Part shown: positions 33,547-45,141 of the stretch, one piece after another | Layout: each line of letters opens with the position of its first letter | How positions within the stretch are numbered: the first letter of the stretch is position 1 | Source of the DNA: Waltergamsia citrina | Lineage: Eukaryota; Ascomycota; Sordariomycetes; Hypocreales; Bionectriaceae | NCBI GenBank assembly: GCA_022814615.1 | Contig: JAKLNE010000052.1 | Span: forward strand, 159,814-223,813 | Length of the DNA: 64,000 nt | Reading direction: 5' to 3' | Notes under the pieces: model-generated | The model's database searches: none | What the model saw: only the letters and a program-made list of their open reading frames with translations | Told to the model about the DNA's origin: nothing | Made by a program: the position numbers and the translations under genes

Positions 33547-34038
33547 ATACGATAATCCAAGGGAATGATCATCCTATTATCAATACCAAACGCAAAGGGA
33601 GAAATTGTTTATGCTAGGCGATCGAGAGCTAATTAAATGGGCACTCAGACCCTTTTCATTTTAATTCGATTGAGGAGGAAAAACTACAAGAATGATGCGT
33701 ATACGCAACTGTAAAGTTGCAATGATGAAGAATTGAGAAGACGGAAAATAGTGTAACTATACTGTCATAGGTTGCGACTTGGTAAGCTCAGAAGCCTTGC
33801 TCATCCAGTGCCTGGTGTTTTCGTCTCTGCGACACTTGGTAAGGTAGTGTCTCAGGAAGCTTTTAGTTATTACAGGCAAAAATTTTAGGTGGCGGCGGCC
33901 CCCACACTTGATGGTCACCACCAAATTCACACCACACTGCCTTGCTCTTAATTTTCATCACCCTAAAAGCACTGCGGACTGGTACGCGCTGTTACCTACA
34001 CGTCCAATGGTGAGCTCTGATATCACGCAAGCAATAGT
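33547..34038. other. Intergenic spacer upstream of P450
   Basis: 492 bp between tandem genes, no supported gene; 3' UTR of the sulfatase and P450 promoter. Confidence 0.5.
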
Positions 34039-35769
34039 ATGGTCCGATTCGACACTTCTTCGGCTCTGTATGCAGTCACCTGGACGACGGTATCCATCGT
34101 TGAGTTCATTGCGTTCGCTGTTGGGGCAGGGTTGCTGACGCAAGCCATCTACAACCTCTTCTTCCATCCACTATCGCGAGTTCCAGGACCTAGATTCGCG
34201 GCAGTATCCAACGTGTGGCTCGCTGTGCAAGCGAAGCATGGGCGGCTAGCACAGCTGGGTCGTACGCTTCACCAAGCCTACGGGCCATGTGTGCGAGTCG
34301 GGCCCGACGAGGTTTGGTTTAATAGCAAGGATGCGTTTAAGGCAATATACAGTGACTAAACCGACCATGCCTTATTTCCATGTAGATGTACTGATTTCGT
34401 CTCAATAGGCGCCGGAAGCGGCTTTGAGAAATCAGATTTCTACTGTTAGTCAAAGCCTTAAGTCTAATGCCATCACCATCTCATCGCTAACTCTGCACCC
34501 CAAACTCGTTAGTGGCTACTGCTTTACAGAGACCAGGGGTTGACTTTTGGTTGCAAATTCACCCGGTAGATACACTGGATCTTCTATCAGAGAGGGATAT
34601 GAGACGATATAGGATGCAGAGGCGGCTCATTGGACCTGTATACCGGCCTACAAATATTGAGAAGCATACCGACAAGGTCGACAAGGTCCTGAGCCAAGTT
34701 GTGGAAAGAGTTCGCTGCCTTAGAGGAACCGAGGTTGACCTCAAAGAGTGGATGCATATTGTCGCCGTAGAATGTCTCGGTGCAGTTGTCCTCTCGTGGT
34801 CTCCCGGCTTGCTGAAGCAAGGCACAGACTTTGGGACAAGTGCACACAGCTATCAAGCCTGGAGGCGGAAAACTGTACTTGGCCTGTTCCCCACCATAGC
34901 CACGTTGGACATGTGCTACACGATCATTAGGCGCTCCTTTAGTTGGATCTGGGACGTCAGGTTCATGCCGCCGCCCGGTTTCCGGCCATTCTTCCCTGTG
35001 AGTTCGAAGTCGAATCGTAGTGCCGCTGCACGCCAAAGCTAACGCTTATCAGAGTACTGGTCAGCGGATCGGGCGACGTCTGAAAACGGCTCGCAAAGGG
35101 AGAGACGATCAGCATGATCTCGCAGCCGACCTGATACGGGTACATCAAGAGAAGCCTGAGTTCACTGAAGTGTACCTTCGGAAGATGATCATGACTAACT
35201 TTGGTGCTGGGCACGAGACTCTCGCCTCAACGCTTACATCCATCATGGCCATGGTAGCTACTCACCCTCAGGTTCAGCGGAAACTTGCCAACGAAATATC
35301 CCACCGCGCATCTTTCAGCCAGAATATGCCATACCTGGATGCCGTCATCAAGGAATCCAAACGCTTGTATCCAGTTATTGCTACTGCACTGCCGCGCAAA
35401 GTCCCTGCCGATGGCTTACATGTGGATGGCTGCTTCATACCCCGTGGGACAACGGTGGGTTGCAACCCAGTTGCCCTCCACACAAACCCTGAAGTTTGTG
35501 GGGATGAGCCGCATCAATTTGACCCGGAAAGATGGCTAGATAATGATGCAAAGGCTAAAGAAATGGAGCTGTTCAGCTTGGCCTGGGGAGGCGGTGCAAG
35601 GTCGTGTCCGGGTCGGCATCTAGCGGAGATGATCGTGACTAAGGTCGTGATAGCCTTGATGAGGGACTTTGAGATTTCCGTGGATATGCCGGATAAATCG
35701 GATATGCCCAGCTACTTTCTATCCATCATGACCGGGGTCAAGGGGCGTTTTCTGGCAAGAACTTTGTAG
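34039..35769 (+). CDS. Cytochrome P450 monooxygenase
   Basis: Four exons, 34039-34351, 34409-34444 (36 bp microexon), 34513-34997 and 35053-35769; introns 57, 68 and 55 bp; 516 residues. Layout: N-terminal membrane anchor (about residues 18-40, VEFIAFAVGAGLLTQAIYNL), proline hinge HPLSRVPGPRFA, the RMQRRLIGPVY C-helix region, I-helix NFGAGHETLAS (AGxET), K-helix ESKR (ExxR), PERW region FDPERWLDND and the haem loop WGGGARSCPGRH with the thiolate cysteine. The haem loop has Trp at the position usually Phe. General type resembles pisatin-demethylase-like fungal P450s. It acts at the ER membrane; likely role is hydroxylation or O-dealkylation of an aromatic or terpenoid substrate. The microexon rests on phase and family fit only. 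Confidence 0.88.
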
Positions 35770-38546
35770 AAGGGTTGGGTAAGATGGCACAATGACAAGA
35801 TTCGTATTAGACAAGTGGAGTAGGGTTGCCTACTATCGTACCTTACTCCCATCGCTTAAAGAAGAGGAAGATTTAGAGCCAGGCTGATTACTCTATTTTG
35901 CCGTTCAATCTCCCAGACCATCGCAAAGAAAGCCGAGATAGCGAACGTATCTCGACTGACATCGTGTTGTTGTAACACGAAAGCCGTGCCGGGTAGCAAA
36001 TGACCAACAGGTGCCGACACCCGAGGACGGCGTCAAGCGTTGAGACCACTGAGAGCTCTAATCGCGCGCGTGTCGCCTTATCTGTGAGACTTTTACCCAA
36101 TACCTTGGGTTGTGAGGGTGTTATCAATGTCATATGGGTTCAAATCCTTGCCAACGGAGAGTCAAACATCAAAAATAAGGCCGAGTGGCGTGACTCGTAG
36201 AATGTCATGCTTCGCAACGAGTGTAGCCAAGAGGCCAAAGCCGGAGTTCGGATCTTGGTGGCAATGGAAGGAAAAGAGGGAAGCATGCGAGCATGCCGGC
36301 TTGGAAGACAGGGGCTAAGTCGCTAGCAGCGCCACTCCCACCCGCTAAGACGGCTCCCGTAACGTATTACCTGTACGAGTAGTGAATTCACGCAAGTGCC
36401 AACTATTAAGGGTGAAGAAAATGAGCAGGCATGTATGGCGTCCACAATGATGGGTGGCGGTAGGGACTTTTCTTTTCTTTTCTTTTCTTTTTTTATTTCT
36501 CCATTTTCAAGAACCTGCCCAGCCTGTCTTAGCAGTGCTGAGCCCTACGTGCCAATCAGTGATACCTCCTTAGAGTGTACTGGTAATGCTTCTTACAACG
36601 ATGGGAGGCCTCGCTGGAATGATCAGAATAACATTCTTGCACGGTTTATCATGACCAGTGTCAATAGCGTCAGACAATACATCCCGGCTCTAATCAATTC
36701 TAGCGAGGGTAGAGAGGTCGTCGTTGCTTCTCATATTCCAGATAAGAATCATTTTTCCACGGTCGCGAGCAGAATGGTAAGGGTCACATGCGGGAACAAA
36801 GTCGAGATCGCATTCATACGAGTAATTCTGCACATGTCAGCATGGCGCACACGAGCAAACGACTGGGATCAAACGATAAGGACAGGCACGAATGGGTCGG
36901 CCGCGGGGACCAGAAACAGCAGCCACATCTACGAGTAAGGGCATGAGTCTGATCCGTGCTTCCCATTCAGACCACAAAAGGGCCGGCCGCCAACGAAACG
37001 AACGAATGGCGGCGCCAAGAGGCTGACTCGGATTCGACGGCAGCCAAGATGGTAGGGACTTTTTTCCCGCCAAGACGTCTCCGAGAAGCTAACAACTTCG
37101 ATTTTCCTTCTTTGCATATCTCCCCAGGCGCCAAGCCCCCTATCCCGACACGTCTATGTAACCACAACTCACCACACTCTTTGCTCGTACCAAAAGTACA
37201 GCTGGAAACATCTCTTGCCTCTTACATTAGTCGGGTCCGGTATAAATTGCACAGCGCTATCATTTACATACGAGTACTATCTAACATCCACTCGTGAGGA
37301 GGTGACCAGGGCCTCGGGGGTTCCCCCATGCTTAACTCTAATCGGATACGGCCTCCACCCTGGTTCAAGATAACAGACGGGCGCCCATAGCCATGTCAGA
37401 GGCATGCGATGGGCTCCCTGACGGTCAAAGAAGCAAGCAAACCCTACGATACCCGCTGCTTCCCGCTGCCTCGGTCTAGATCTTGTAGCTTGTAGGATTA
37501 GCAATCATTGGCAACATTTTCTCGGACATTCGGCCATGAGAGGCTGGTCGCGACTTGGTCTCCTTTATGTCGCCAAGCGGGGAGACCTTGCAGAAACCCT
37601 GCGACCCCAGAGCTCGCGCAATAGCTCAAGAGACGGCAAACGTAATGGAAACGAAATGGTTTTCGCCAAGCGTAGTGGCCTGTTTTGATGCTGCAGCTTC
37701 GGATGGGGATTCAAAGACCATTTGGTGGAGGCAGCACGTGCTTGCGACCCAAATAAAATTTAAACAACTTCATGGCAGGCTGCTTTCTTTGGAGGTTGTT
37801 CCGTTTTCCTGGAGTCGCATCGCAGGGCCTGGGAGGAACAGATTGACCCCAAAGTGTGATACAATTTCCAGATTGGCTCGTTCTGCTGGGCCAGGGTCGC
37901 AGCACAGAATGAGCGAAGAGCAAGGGACGTGTCCATTCAGCGGGATGCTACATGCCAGCATTTTGCCCCCTACCACGACACTCAGCCTCCCCCACAAATA
38001 CCAAGCCTGGGCAGTTCGGTTGGACGGCTTTCGAGCAGCGCTAATGGCCGGCTCCGGTGCGAATACGTTGGTGGCTGGCGTTGTTGGCAGCAGCCTCGGC
38101 GTAGTCCGCTGGGGCCTTTTGGCCACTTATCGACTTGTTCCCTGCCATCCCCCATGCGCACAGACTACAAACACGGTAGTATGGTATTATTAGGTGCGTT
38201 TATCACGCAACTGTAAAACTAAGCGTAAAAAGTGGCCTCCATCCACCGGAGACTCCTGCGTAGGAGTGCGAGTATTACTCGTGCTTCGCGCTGGGGGGAC
38301 ACACCTATCCTCTAGTCTCGACTCAAAGAGCAAAAATTTTCCATCGGAAGAGGGTCGTGTGGAACGTGCCACGGGCTGTCACGCAATAAGTGCTATGTAG
38401 CAAGGATGTTTGTAGACGAAGATAAGCATTGTAGCTCGAGCTACAAAATCGTAGAATCTCTCGTCTGCAGCTTATTTTTGCTTGAACCATGCTTTGCGGA
38501 AGAACGTCCATCAGCGCCACAAAGAAATCGCTAGTACTGGTATATG

Positions 38547-38562
38547 CGTGTGTGTGTGTGTG
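38547..38562. repeat. GT microsatellite
   Basis: About eight GT units with flanking TATATGC; simple-sequence repeat. Confidence 0.8.
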
Positions 38563-39415
38563 CTGTTCTCCCGCTAATCGTAGTGCCCACAGCGCTGTTT
38601 CCTTTGCCTTCGGAAGCAATGTGGGAGATTAACCCTCCTTGGCCCCGACGATCATGTCTCGAAACCATGGTCGACGCCGGTCACATACCCTTCTGGAAGC
38701 CCATTGTCGTGTCGGTCGATCTTTGCTACGACAGAGAAAGCTCTCTATTGGTCAAAAGTTCATCGCTCTCTGCCGGCCTGTAATCAACTCTTGAATGAGA
38801 ACCTTCTGGGCAGTGGGATCGCCGCGGATCAGTATCTTGTCCAGAGCCTTCACCTCATAACCGCCACTTTGATCACATTAATCGTACTTGGCACGCGAAC
38901 GCAACATTGATATTGAGTAATGACATAGATAGTAATCGGCACGCAGCAATTAAGCCAAGCCATAGACATCGTGGCCAAGGCCAAAGGTTCTGACACCAGG
39001 ACCACCGTGTGGGGATTGCGACTGACCTTCCCACAGCCTCGATAGCCTAAACGGCCTCCAGTCCAGAGATAGGGCCGAAGTTGATTCTGGATGACCTGTG
39101 CCTCGTGATTGGCTACACAGGACAAAGATGCAGCATTGATTCGAGTCTGGGCCCGATTGCTTGCCCCCAACTGGGCACAGGGATCTTTTGTGGTCGGCCG
39201 ATACCTTCCCAATCCGGACAATACGTCCCGGCATCGCTACCGTCTTGGCCGGTCCGCACCCTCGGTGGATCCCGGGGTTGCTGCTGCATGTGAGTCGGGT
39301 GGATAAGGGAGGGCTCGCTACGAGTATGTAGCGTGGGAATTGTAGATTCTCCGCCGTATCGTGTGTTACCCATGGTTCCATCCGAGATGTGGAAGGTAAG
39401 GTGGTATCTGGGTGA

Positions 39416-39429
39416 TGATAAGTATATAG
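39416..39429 (+). promoter_or_regulatory. GATA site and TATA-like element of the peptide transporter
   Basis: TGATAAG (39416-39422) overlaps a TATA-like AGTATATAG (39421-39429), about 115 bp before the ATG at 39541. Further GATA words lie upstream (GGATAAGG near 39301). HGATAR sites are recognised by the AreA/NIT2 nitrogen regulator in filamentous fungi, which fits a peptide transporter. The link is inferred. Confidence 0.45.
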
Positions 39430-39540
39430 TGCTGCCCCTCGAACCCTTTCCCCTGCTTCGTGTCTTCCTTCTGCCCTCCTTGAGTCCCTAGTTCAATCTG
39501 AATCCAGGATAGACGACGACAGCTGCCTGCCAACGTCAAG

Positions 39541-41436
39541 ATGTCGACCACCGCGAACCTCGATGCTGATGCCATCGCCCAGGCCGGCTTGACTGATGCC
39601 GAGCACCACGGCATCAACCCCAACCCGGCCAAGGGTTCCATTGATGTCACCCGTGAGAAGGAAACACTTGAGGCCGAGGTTAGGTCTACCACCGACAGCG
39701 ACAGCTATCCCGACCAACCCACCGAGGAGGAGCTGAAGACCCTGCGCCGTGTCTCCGGTAGGATTAAGTGGTCCATGTGGACCATTGCCTTCGTCGAGCT
39801 GTGCGAGCGTTTCTCCTACTACGGCTCAGCTGTTCTATACACCAACTTCGTCAACCAGCCTCTTCCCAAGGGCTCAACGACAGGTGCTCACCCCGATGGC
39901 CTCGATGGCCAGCCCGGTGCTCTCGACATGGGCACCAAGGCCGCCCAGGGTATCACCTTGTTCAACCAGTTCTTCGCCTATCTCACCCCTCTTCTTGGGT
40001 AAGTCTTTTGATTCCCCCCCAACGTACGCTTTGAAAACTGACACAAAATCAGTGCCTGGATTGCCGATGCCCGCATGGGTCGTTTCTGGACTCTCCACTT
40101 GGCCATTGGTATCTCCACCATTGCTCATGTTGTTCTCGTCGCCGCCGCCTCTCCTGGGGTAATCACCAAAGGTGGTGAGGCTGGCTTCGCTGCATTCATC
40201 ATCGGACTTATGACACTCTGCGTTGGTACTGGATTCTTCAAGGCCAACGTCTCCCCACTGCTTGCCGAACAAAACGAGGATGATCGCATGCGCATCAAGG
40301 TCCTGAAGAGCGGAGAACGCGTTATTGTCGATCCTGCCGTGACCAACACCCGTATCTTCCTCTACTTCTACTTCTGTATTAACGTCGGATCAATGACCGG
40401 TCAGATCGGTATGGTCTACGTCGAGAACCTTCACGGCTTCTGGCAGGCTTTCCTGATCCCCACCGCCCTCTTCCTTATCGCCCCGGTTGTGCTTTGGTCC
40501 CAGAAGAAGAAGTACAGGCTCAGCCCCCCTACTGGTTCTGTTCTTGAAAAGTTCCTCAAGATGTTCAGATTCGCTCAGAAGAAGAGCTCTTTCTTCCGCC
40601 CTGACTTTGAGCTCACCAAACCCTCTCATGTTCCTGTCCATGAGCGTCCTGCCTGGCTCACCTATGATGACCAGTGGGTCGATGAGGTCCGCCGTGGTCT
40701 CAAGGCATGCAAGGTCTTCCTCTTCTTGCCCATCTTCTTCTTAGCCTACAACCAGATGACTGGAAATTTGACCATGCAAGCCTCGACCATGCAGCGCAAT
40801 GGTGTGCCCAACGACATTATCCAGAACCTGAACCCCATCTCCATTGTCATCATGATCCCTCTTATCGACCATCTTCTCTATCCTGGTCTCCGCAAGATTG
40901 GATTTGCCTTCACCCCCATCAGGCGTATGACATTCGGTTTCTTCATCGCTGCTGCCTCCATGGTTGCCGCTGCCGTCATGCAACATTACATCTACGAGAT
41001 GAACCCTGACTGCGGTCAATACATCAACGATGGAGGAGAAGATGAGTGCCGCCCGGCTCCTATCAACGTCTGGGCCCAGTGTCTTCCTTACATTCTGGTC
41101 GGTCTGGCCGAGATTTTCACCAACGTCACCTCATATGAGTACGCCTTCTCCAAGGCCCCCGCCAACATGAAGTCTCTGGTCATGTCCATCAACCTGTTCA
41201 TGAGTGCTATCTCGGCTGCCATTGGCCAGGCTTTCCTCCCGCTCTCTGAGGACCCCCTCCTCGTTTGGAACTACGCCTCAGTCGCTGTTATCGCTTTCGT
41301 CGGTGGTGCCGCTTTCTGGTTCTGCTTCAGAGGGCTTGATTCCCAAGAGGACAAGCTTAACATGCTGAAGAAGTCCGAGTTTATCGGCCAGCACCAACCG
41401 ACCCCGACTGCCAAGGATCTTGGTACCGATGCTTAG
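39541..41436 (+). CDS. POT/PTR2-family oligopeptide transporter
   Basis: Two exons, 39541-39998 and 40053-41436 (intron 54 bp, in phase), give 613 residues. POT features: an acidic N-terminal tail, then FVELCERFSYYGSAVLYTNF (the ExxERFxYY motif of helix 1), LLGAWIADARMGRFWT (helix 2-3 loop), GTGFFKANVSPLLAEQ, FYFCINVGSMTGQIGM (the FYxxINxG motif), and LAEIFTNVTSYEYAFSKAPANMKS. It imports di- and tripeptides with protons at the plasma membrane. Codon use is strongly biased to C-ending codons (AAC, TTC, ATC), unlike its neighbours, which suggests high expression. Its fungal homologue is PTR2, but I leave the symbol blank as orthology was not tested. Confidence 0.93.
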
Positions 41437-41781
41437 GAAAAACTTGTGCTATGAAGTCAAACGTTGTCAATGAGATATCCATATAGCAATAAATATTGTC
41501 TAATTACATGATGATTCTTTCAGTGATTGAGTTCTAATTGTTAAATTTTCCATTGAACCATGCTGTCATACTGCTGATAATTCCCTGAAACCCCACATTG
41601 GAGAAAGCAGACGCGATAGCAGAGTTAGGCATGCTATTCTCTTTATGGTCTCAGACTTGGCTGTCTCAGATATCGGTGACCCTTCGTATTGAAAATTAGA
41701 AGTCCATATTTCTCCCTGAAGAGTGGAATTTTGCCATGATTAGGATACGCCTTATGTGCCATATGATTGATCCCTGTTCGG
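41437..41781. other. Convergent intergenic spacer
   Basis: 345 bp holding two 3' UTRs; no gene. Confidence 0.5.
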
Positions 41782-42852
41782 TCATATGAGGGGCATATGG
41801 GCTAGATTACCATAATCGGTATTTTCGTCCAATGATTCGATGCGCTCGCCGCAAGTTCCAAAGATGCGATCCCACAGCCTTGTTTGCTTTCCATAGTTAT
41901 GGCTCTTCCGCCAGCCTTTACGATGATGCAAATCATGATCTTCAATCACAATTTCCGCGCGGAATGCCTGAAGGAGCCAGCTGAATGTGGTAGGTGGCGT
42001 TCCATGTACACGAATTCCACTATGACCCCAGACCTCTGTAAACGCAATATATTGGTGGCAAATCCACCATTCGTAGAAACCTAGATGAACGCCCATTGTT
42101 CGTAATGTGAGATATGTCATGAAGGGGACGCCAACCATGTCGAAAAACTCTTGCTCATGGTCCGCATAAGCAGACATAAGTGTGTTAGGGTGTTTAGTGA
42201 GATGATGGGTTCTGTGGTATTTCCACAGGTAGCTGACGTCGTGCATGGCTCGGTGGTACCAATAGAACCAAAAGTCCAAGACTACACCGTATAAGCCAAT
42301 TTCGAACACGAGCCAAACCCACCAGCTTGGGTCAGTCACCTTATCAGATGGACTGGCTCTTGGATCATAGGTCATCCAAGTCGCAAGCGCTATGCGAGAG
42401 CCGGTGGTTTTGTACAGCGATGCTGCCACTTTGCCAACTCCCACATCAGGAACCCCGTCTCTTTCATGTTGATCACCGTCGAGGAACCCATACTTGTGGC
42501 CTAAACGCCGCAAGATGTGGACTTCATGAATAACAATAGCGTTGAAGGCAACAAAGTAGTAGTTGAAAGTAGCAACCTTGCCCAAGCTTTCGTATCCAGT
42601 CACGTTCAGCCAGAGCTGATGTAGGAAGAGTGCAGCAAACCCATATACAAGCACCCAGACATGCTGCGGCAGTTGAGGCATGTAAGGTATGCTTTCTGTC
42701 TTTTTGTGGATGGGAACTTGTGTGTTCAGCGAGACAGGATGAGCGCCGAGAAGCTCAATCACCCAGTGATGAATTGTCCAATCAGTCCGGTCGCTTTCTC
42801 TCCAAGTTGACTTGATCGAGTCTTTAGGATTGGTTTTTGAAGACATATTCAT
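41782..42852 (-). CDS. Fatty acid hydroxylase / sterol desaturase-superfamily membrane enzyme
   Basis: Single exon, 356 residues. The three histidine motifs of the di-iron membrane oxygenases are present: HRAMH (200-204), HRTHH (213-217) and HDLHH (306-310), with a further conserved histidine in WGHSGIRVHG. Hydrophobic segments lie about 64-84, 95-112, 176-198 and 240-260. It is an ER membrane enzyme using O2 and an electron donor to hydroxylate or desaturate a lipid, sterol or related substrate. The N-terminal 60 residues are not conserved in the housekeeping ERG3/ERG25 enzymes, so this is more likely a specialised paralogue. A second in-frame ATG lies two codons downstream. Confidence 0.88.
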   Translation of the reverse strand: MNMSSKTNPKDSIKSTWRESDRTDWTIHHWVIELLGAHPVSLNTQVPIHKKTESIPYMPQLPQHVWVLVYGFAALFLHQLWLNVTGYESLGKVATFNYYFVAFNAIVIHEVHILRRLGHKYGFLDGDQHERDGVPDVGVGKVAASLYKTTGSRIALATWMTYDPRASPSDKVTDPSWWVWLVFEIGLYGVVLDFWFYWYHRAMHDVSYLWKYHRTHHLTKHPNTLMSAYADHEQEFFDMVGVPFMTYLTLRTMGVHLGFYEWWICHQYIAFTEVWGHSGIRVHGTPPTTFSWLLQAFRAEIVIEDHDLHHRKGWRKSHNYGKQTRLWDRIFGTCGERIESLDENTDYGNLAHMPLI

Positions 42853-43650
42853 TGAAATTTAAAGCCAAGAACATAATATATCTTTCGAATCGGTTTAAGC
42901 AAGGTTTGAATGGTTTCTTAGGAAAGGAGCACTGCAAATAAGTAGTCTTCAGCTGGGTCATATTTCATCATTAGGCGGGCCCGGTTCGAACGTATTTGCC
43001 CTCACGAACCGAGGTTATTCTTTTGGCACACTAATCCATTCGATTTCGAGACTGCACATGCTCACATGTTAGAATACTTTACCTTATGACGACTTCATCT
43101 ATGTGCTGGCGAATCGATGCCTTAGTTTTCGTTTTTGGTAGATCAGCTCCTTTCCTCTTTGGGACCCAGTTTGCGAAGCATCGTGTCTGGGCACCCCGCC
43201 TCCCACATCAGTGCTCCAAAAAAAAGCCTAAGTGTATATGATGTGAGGGTATCGCTTGCGAGGTCAGGACTCAACATTTTTGATGAAAATGTAGAGTCGA
43301 CGGGTTTCTCCTGAAAATGCGCTTTATTTGGCGGCATATTCGGGATTACCCCCGCTAAAAGGACCACCAGAATGGCATGAGACTTATAGGCTTGTGAACA
43401 AGCGTGAGGGGTTGTTTGAACGGATGAGTATTGCTAAAATATGGCCTTCGCAAGGGCTGAAAGATCCTCGGTTTCCATGCTTCGTCCATGTTGTTAAGCA
43501 ATACACAACGAACGTGTCTGAGATCGGTCCCGATTGCCACCCACATCCTGAATCGGATAACAAGTACCGGGTATAATATATTGCAGGTTCAACTGGGAAG
43601 ATATCTTTGCGTGTTCATTTCAACCAAAAGAATGTACTATATACAGTACT
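42853..43650. other. Intergenic spacer
   Basis: About 0.8 kb without a supported gene, between tandem minus-strand genes; promoter of the hydroxylase and 3' flank of the DUF3445 gene. Confidence 0.5.
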
Positions 43651-45141
43651 CTACGGTTTATTCGCCCATTTTGTTTTCCAACCGGGATATAGCGGACTCT
43701 CATCTAGGGTCTGAGGTTTCCAGTCCCTCTCAATAAGCCCTTGCTCGATCTGAAATTGCTCAAACCTCTCGAGAGTGGGTTTTACAATATGTTCCACATG
43801 CCATGTTCCCTTGTACTCTAAGATCTCTCTGTTACCTTCTCTCAAGACCTTTAGAAGCAAAGAAGGGACGTAGGGTTCGTCGCGGAATTCTGAGATGGGG
43901 GTAAATAAGGCTTTAAAGTTGAAAGCCACCGCCCCAGAAAGAGGCAGCCTTCGAAGAGTTTGCCAGTCCACACGCAAATAGATATCTTCAGCTTTCAGAT
44001 CTGGCTTTTGAGTAATCCGATGCGTAAGATCAGGGTGACCGGCAGGGAGGTACAAGGGTTCTCCTATCTCCAACCCCCAGGCTGCTCTTTGGATTGGACT
44101 ATCCGCTTTCATCTTAGTGAAGAAACTGCAAGAATCCATCAGCCTATATCAATAGTCAAGTGAGATGAATTGACCAACCGATCCAAACTGAATGCGAGCT
44201 TCTTCTCATAATCTGGTACTGGTCCATGTATAGCTGACATATCAAGCCCCATCTTGTCAGCTAAATTCCAACCGACCGAAGAGCAAATGATGCCAGCACG
44301 GAACACGTAACGGCCAGTAAGTTCGTCCCTCAAAATCAATGCAAAATCTTCTGGCACGTTGTGGAGGAGAACGTGCAAGGGCTCTGTGGCTGTAAGATCA
44401 TATTTAGTCTCGAGGATGCGGTTTGTCAAATTTCGGCCGTCGCAGTCGAAATGTTGAGGGTACCGTGCACAAAGATATTGAATGACCATCTCCATGAGTT
44501 CTTTACAGGCAAGCTCCGATCCGGGGAGAGCCTGCAAAACCGCTTCCCCGTGTTGAGAGAACAAATCCTGTCTTTGACGAACGCGGTCGCGATACGTGCT
44601 TTCGAGCTCAATCCAATAATCAACATCGAGCTTGTAGTAAGCTAAATTATCAAATTAGTCAGAATCTCGATATTGATCCATGTCACAAACCCATGGTCTG
44701 ATGGTAGCTCCATCTGAATGGCCTGTATGGTCGTGGCGCCGCGATGTTGATGTCAAAATTGGCAGGCGAGGGAAGAGGTACGCCCGATAACTTTGCGTAG
44801 TCCGGGAAATGACCCAAAGCCCTTATTTCACCTACATTGAAACCACTGAAGATGTAAGTCTCAGGGTCGGCAGTTGTAAAGTCAGTTTTCATGCCCAAAA
44901 GGGGTACACAGCTAAGATCGATAGCATCGGGCGCCTCCCTTAGCCCGAGGATCTCTTTGAGAAGCGGTCGTTGAGACGGTGGAAAGAAATCCCTATAGTC
45001 AGCAGCCTTTTGATGTGTCCTCTTTTCTACTGGAGTAGACTGCAGTGACCCTTGGTTGCCGTGACGTCTCCCGCGCAAGACTAGTGCGAATGCCACCAAA
45101 AGGAAGGCTGTAATGTAGCTAACCAAGAAGAGAGAAGACAT
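43651..45141 (-). CDS. DUF3445 (haem-dependent oxidative N-demethylase-like) protein
   Basis: Three exons on the minus strand: 45141-44691, 44641-44179 and 44125-43651, with short introns (49 and 53 bp); in phase, 462 residues. An N-terminal membrane anchor (FLVSYITAFLLVAFALVL, about 5-22) precedes the DUF3445 region (PF11927): RPFRWSYHQTM, then after intron 1 KLDVDYWIELESTYRDRV, RAGIICSSVGWNLADKMGLDMSAIHGPVPDY, AFSLDRFFTKMKADSPIQRAAWGLEIGEPLY (across intron 2), RVDWQTLRRLPLSGAVAFNFKA and a C-terminal WHVEH segment. Bacterial members with this domain are the haem-dependent oxidative N-demethylase. Fungal copies are common and uncharacterised to my knowledge; an oxidative role at a membrane is likely. 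Confidence 0.87.

Larger units (their letters stand above)
35770..39540. other. Long gene-free region
   Basis: About 3.8 kb with no gene I can support. Frames of up to 212 codons (for example 37555-38193 plus, 36396-36938 plus) lack domains and have overlapping antisense frames. A (GT)n microsatellite lies at 38547-38562. The last 150 bp are the peptide-transporter promoter. Confidence 0.5.

Noticed and set aside
36130..36150. GGGTTCAAATCC, resembling a tRNA T-arm
   Set aside because: The stem is only two pairs and no acceptor or anticodon arm can be built around it.
36396..36938. 180-codon open frame on the plus strand
   Set aside because: Low-complexity Phe/Ser run, no domain, antisense frames of similar length, no splice-supported extension.
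37555..38193. 212-codon open frame on the plus strand
   Set aside because: No recognisable motif and overlapping frames on both strands; composition looks non-coding.
42980..43000. CCCGGTTCGAAC, resembling a tRNA T-loop
   Set aside because: No matching acceptor stem or D-arm nearby; chance match.
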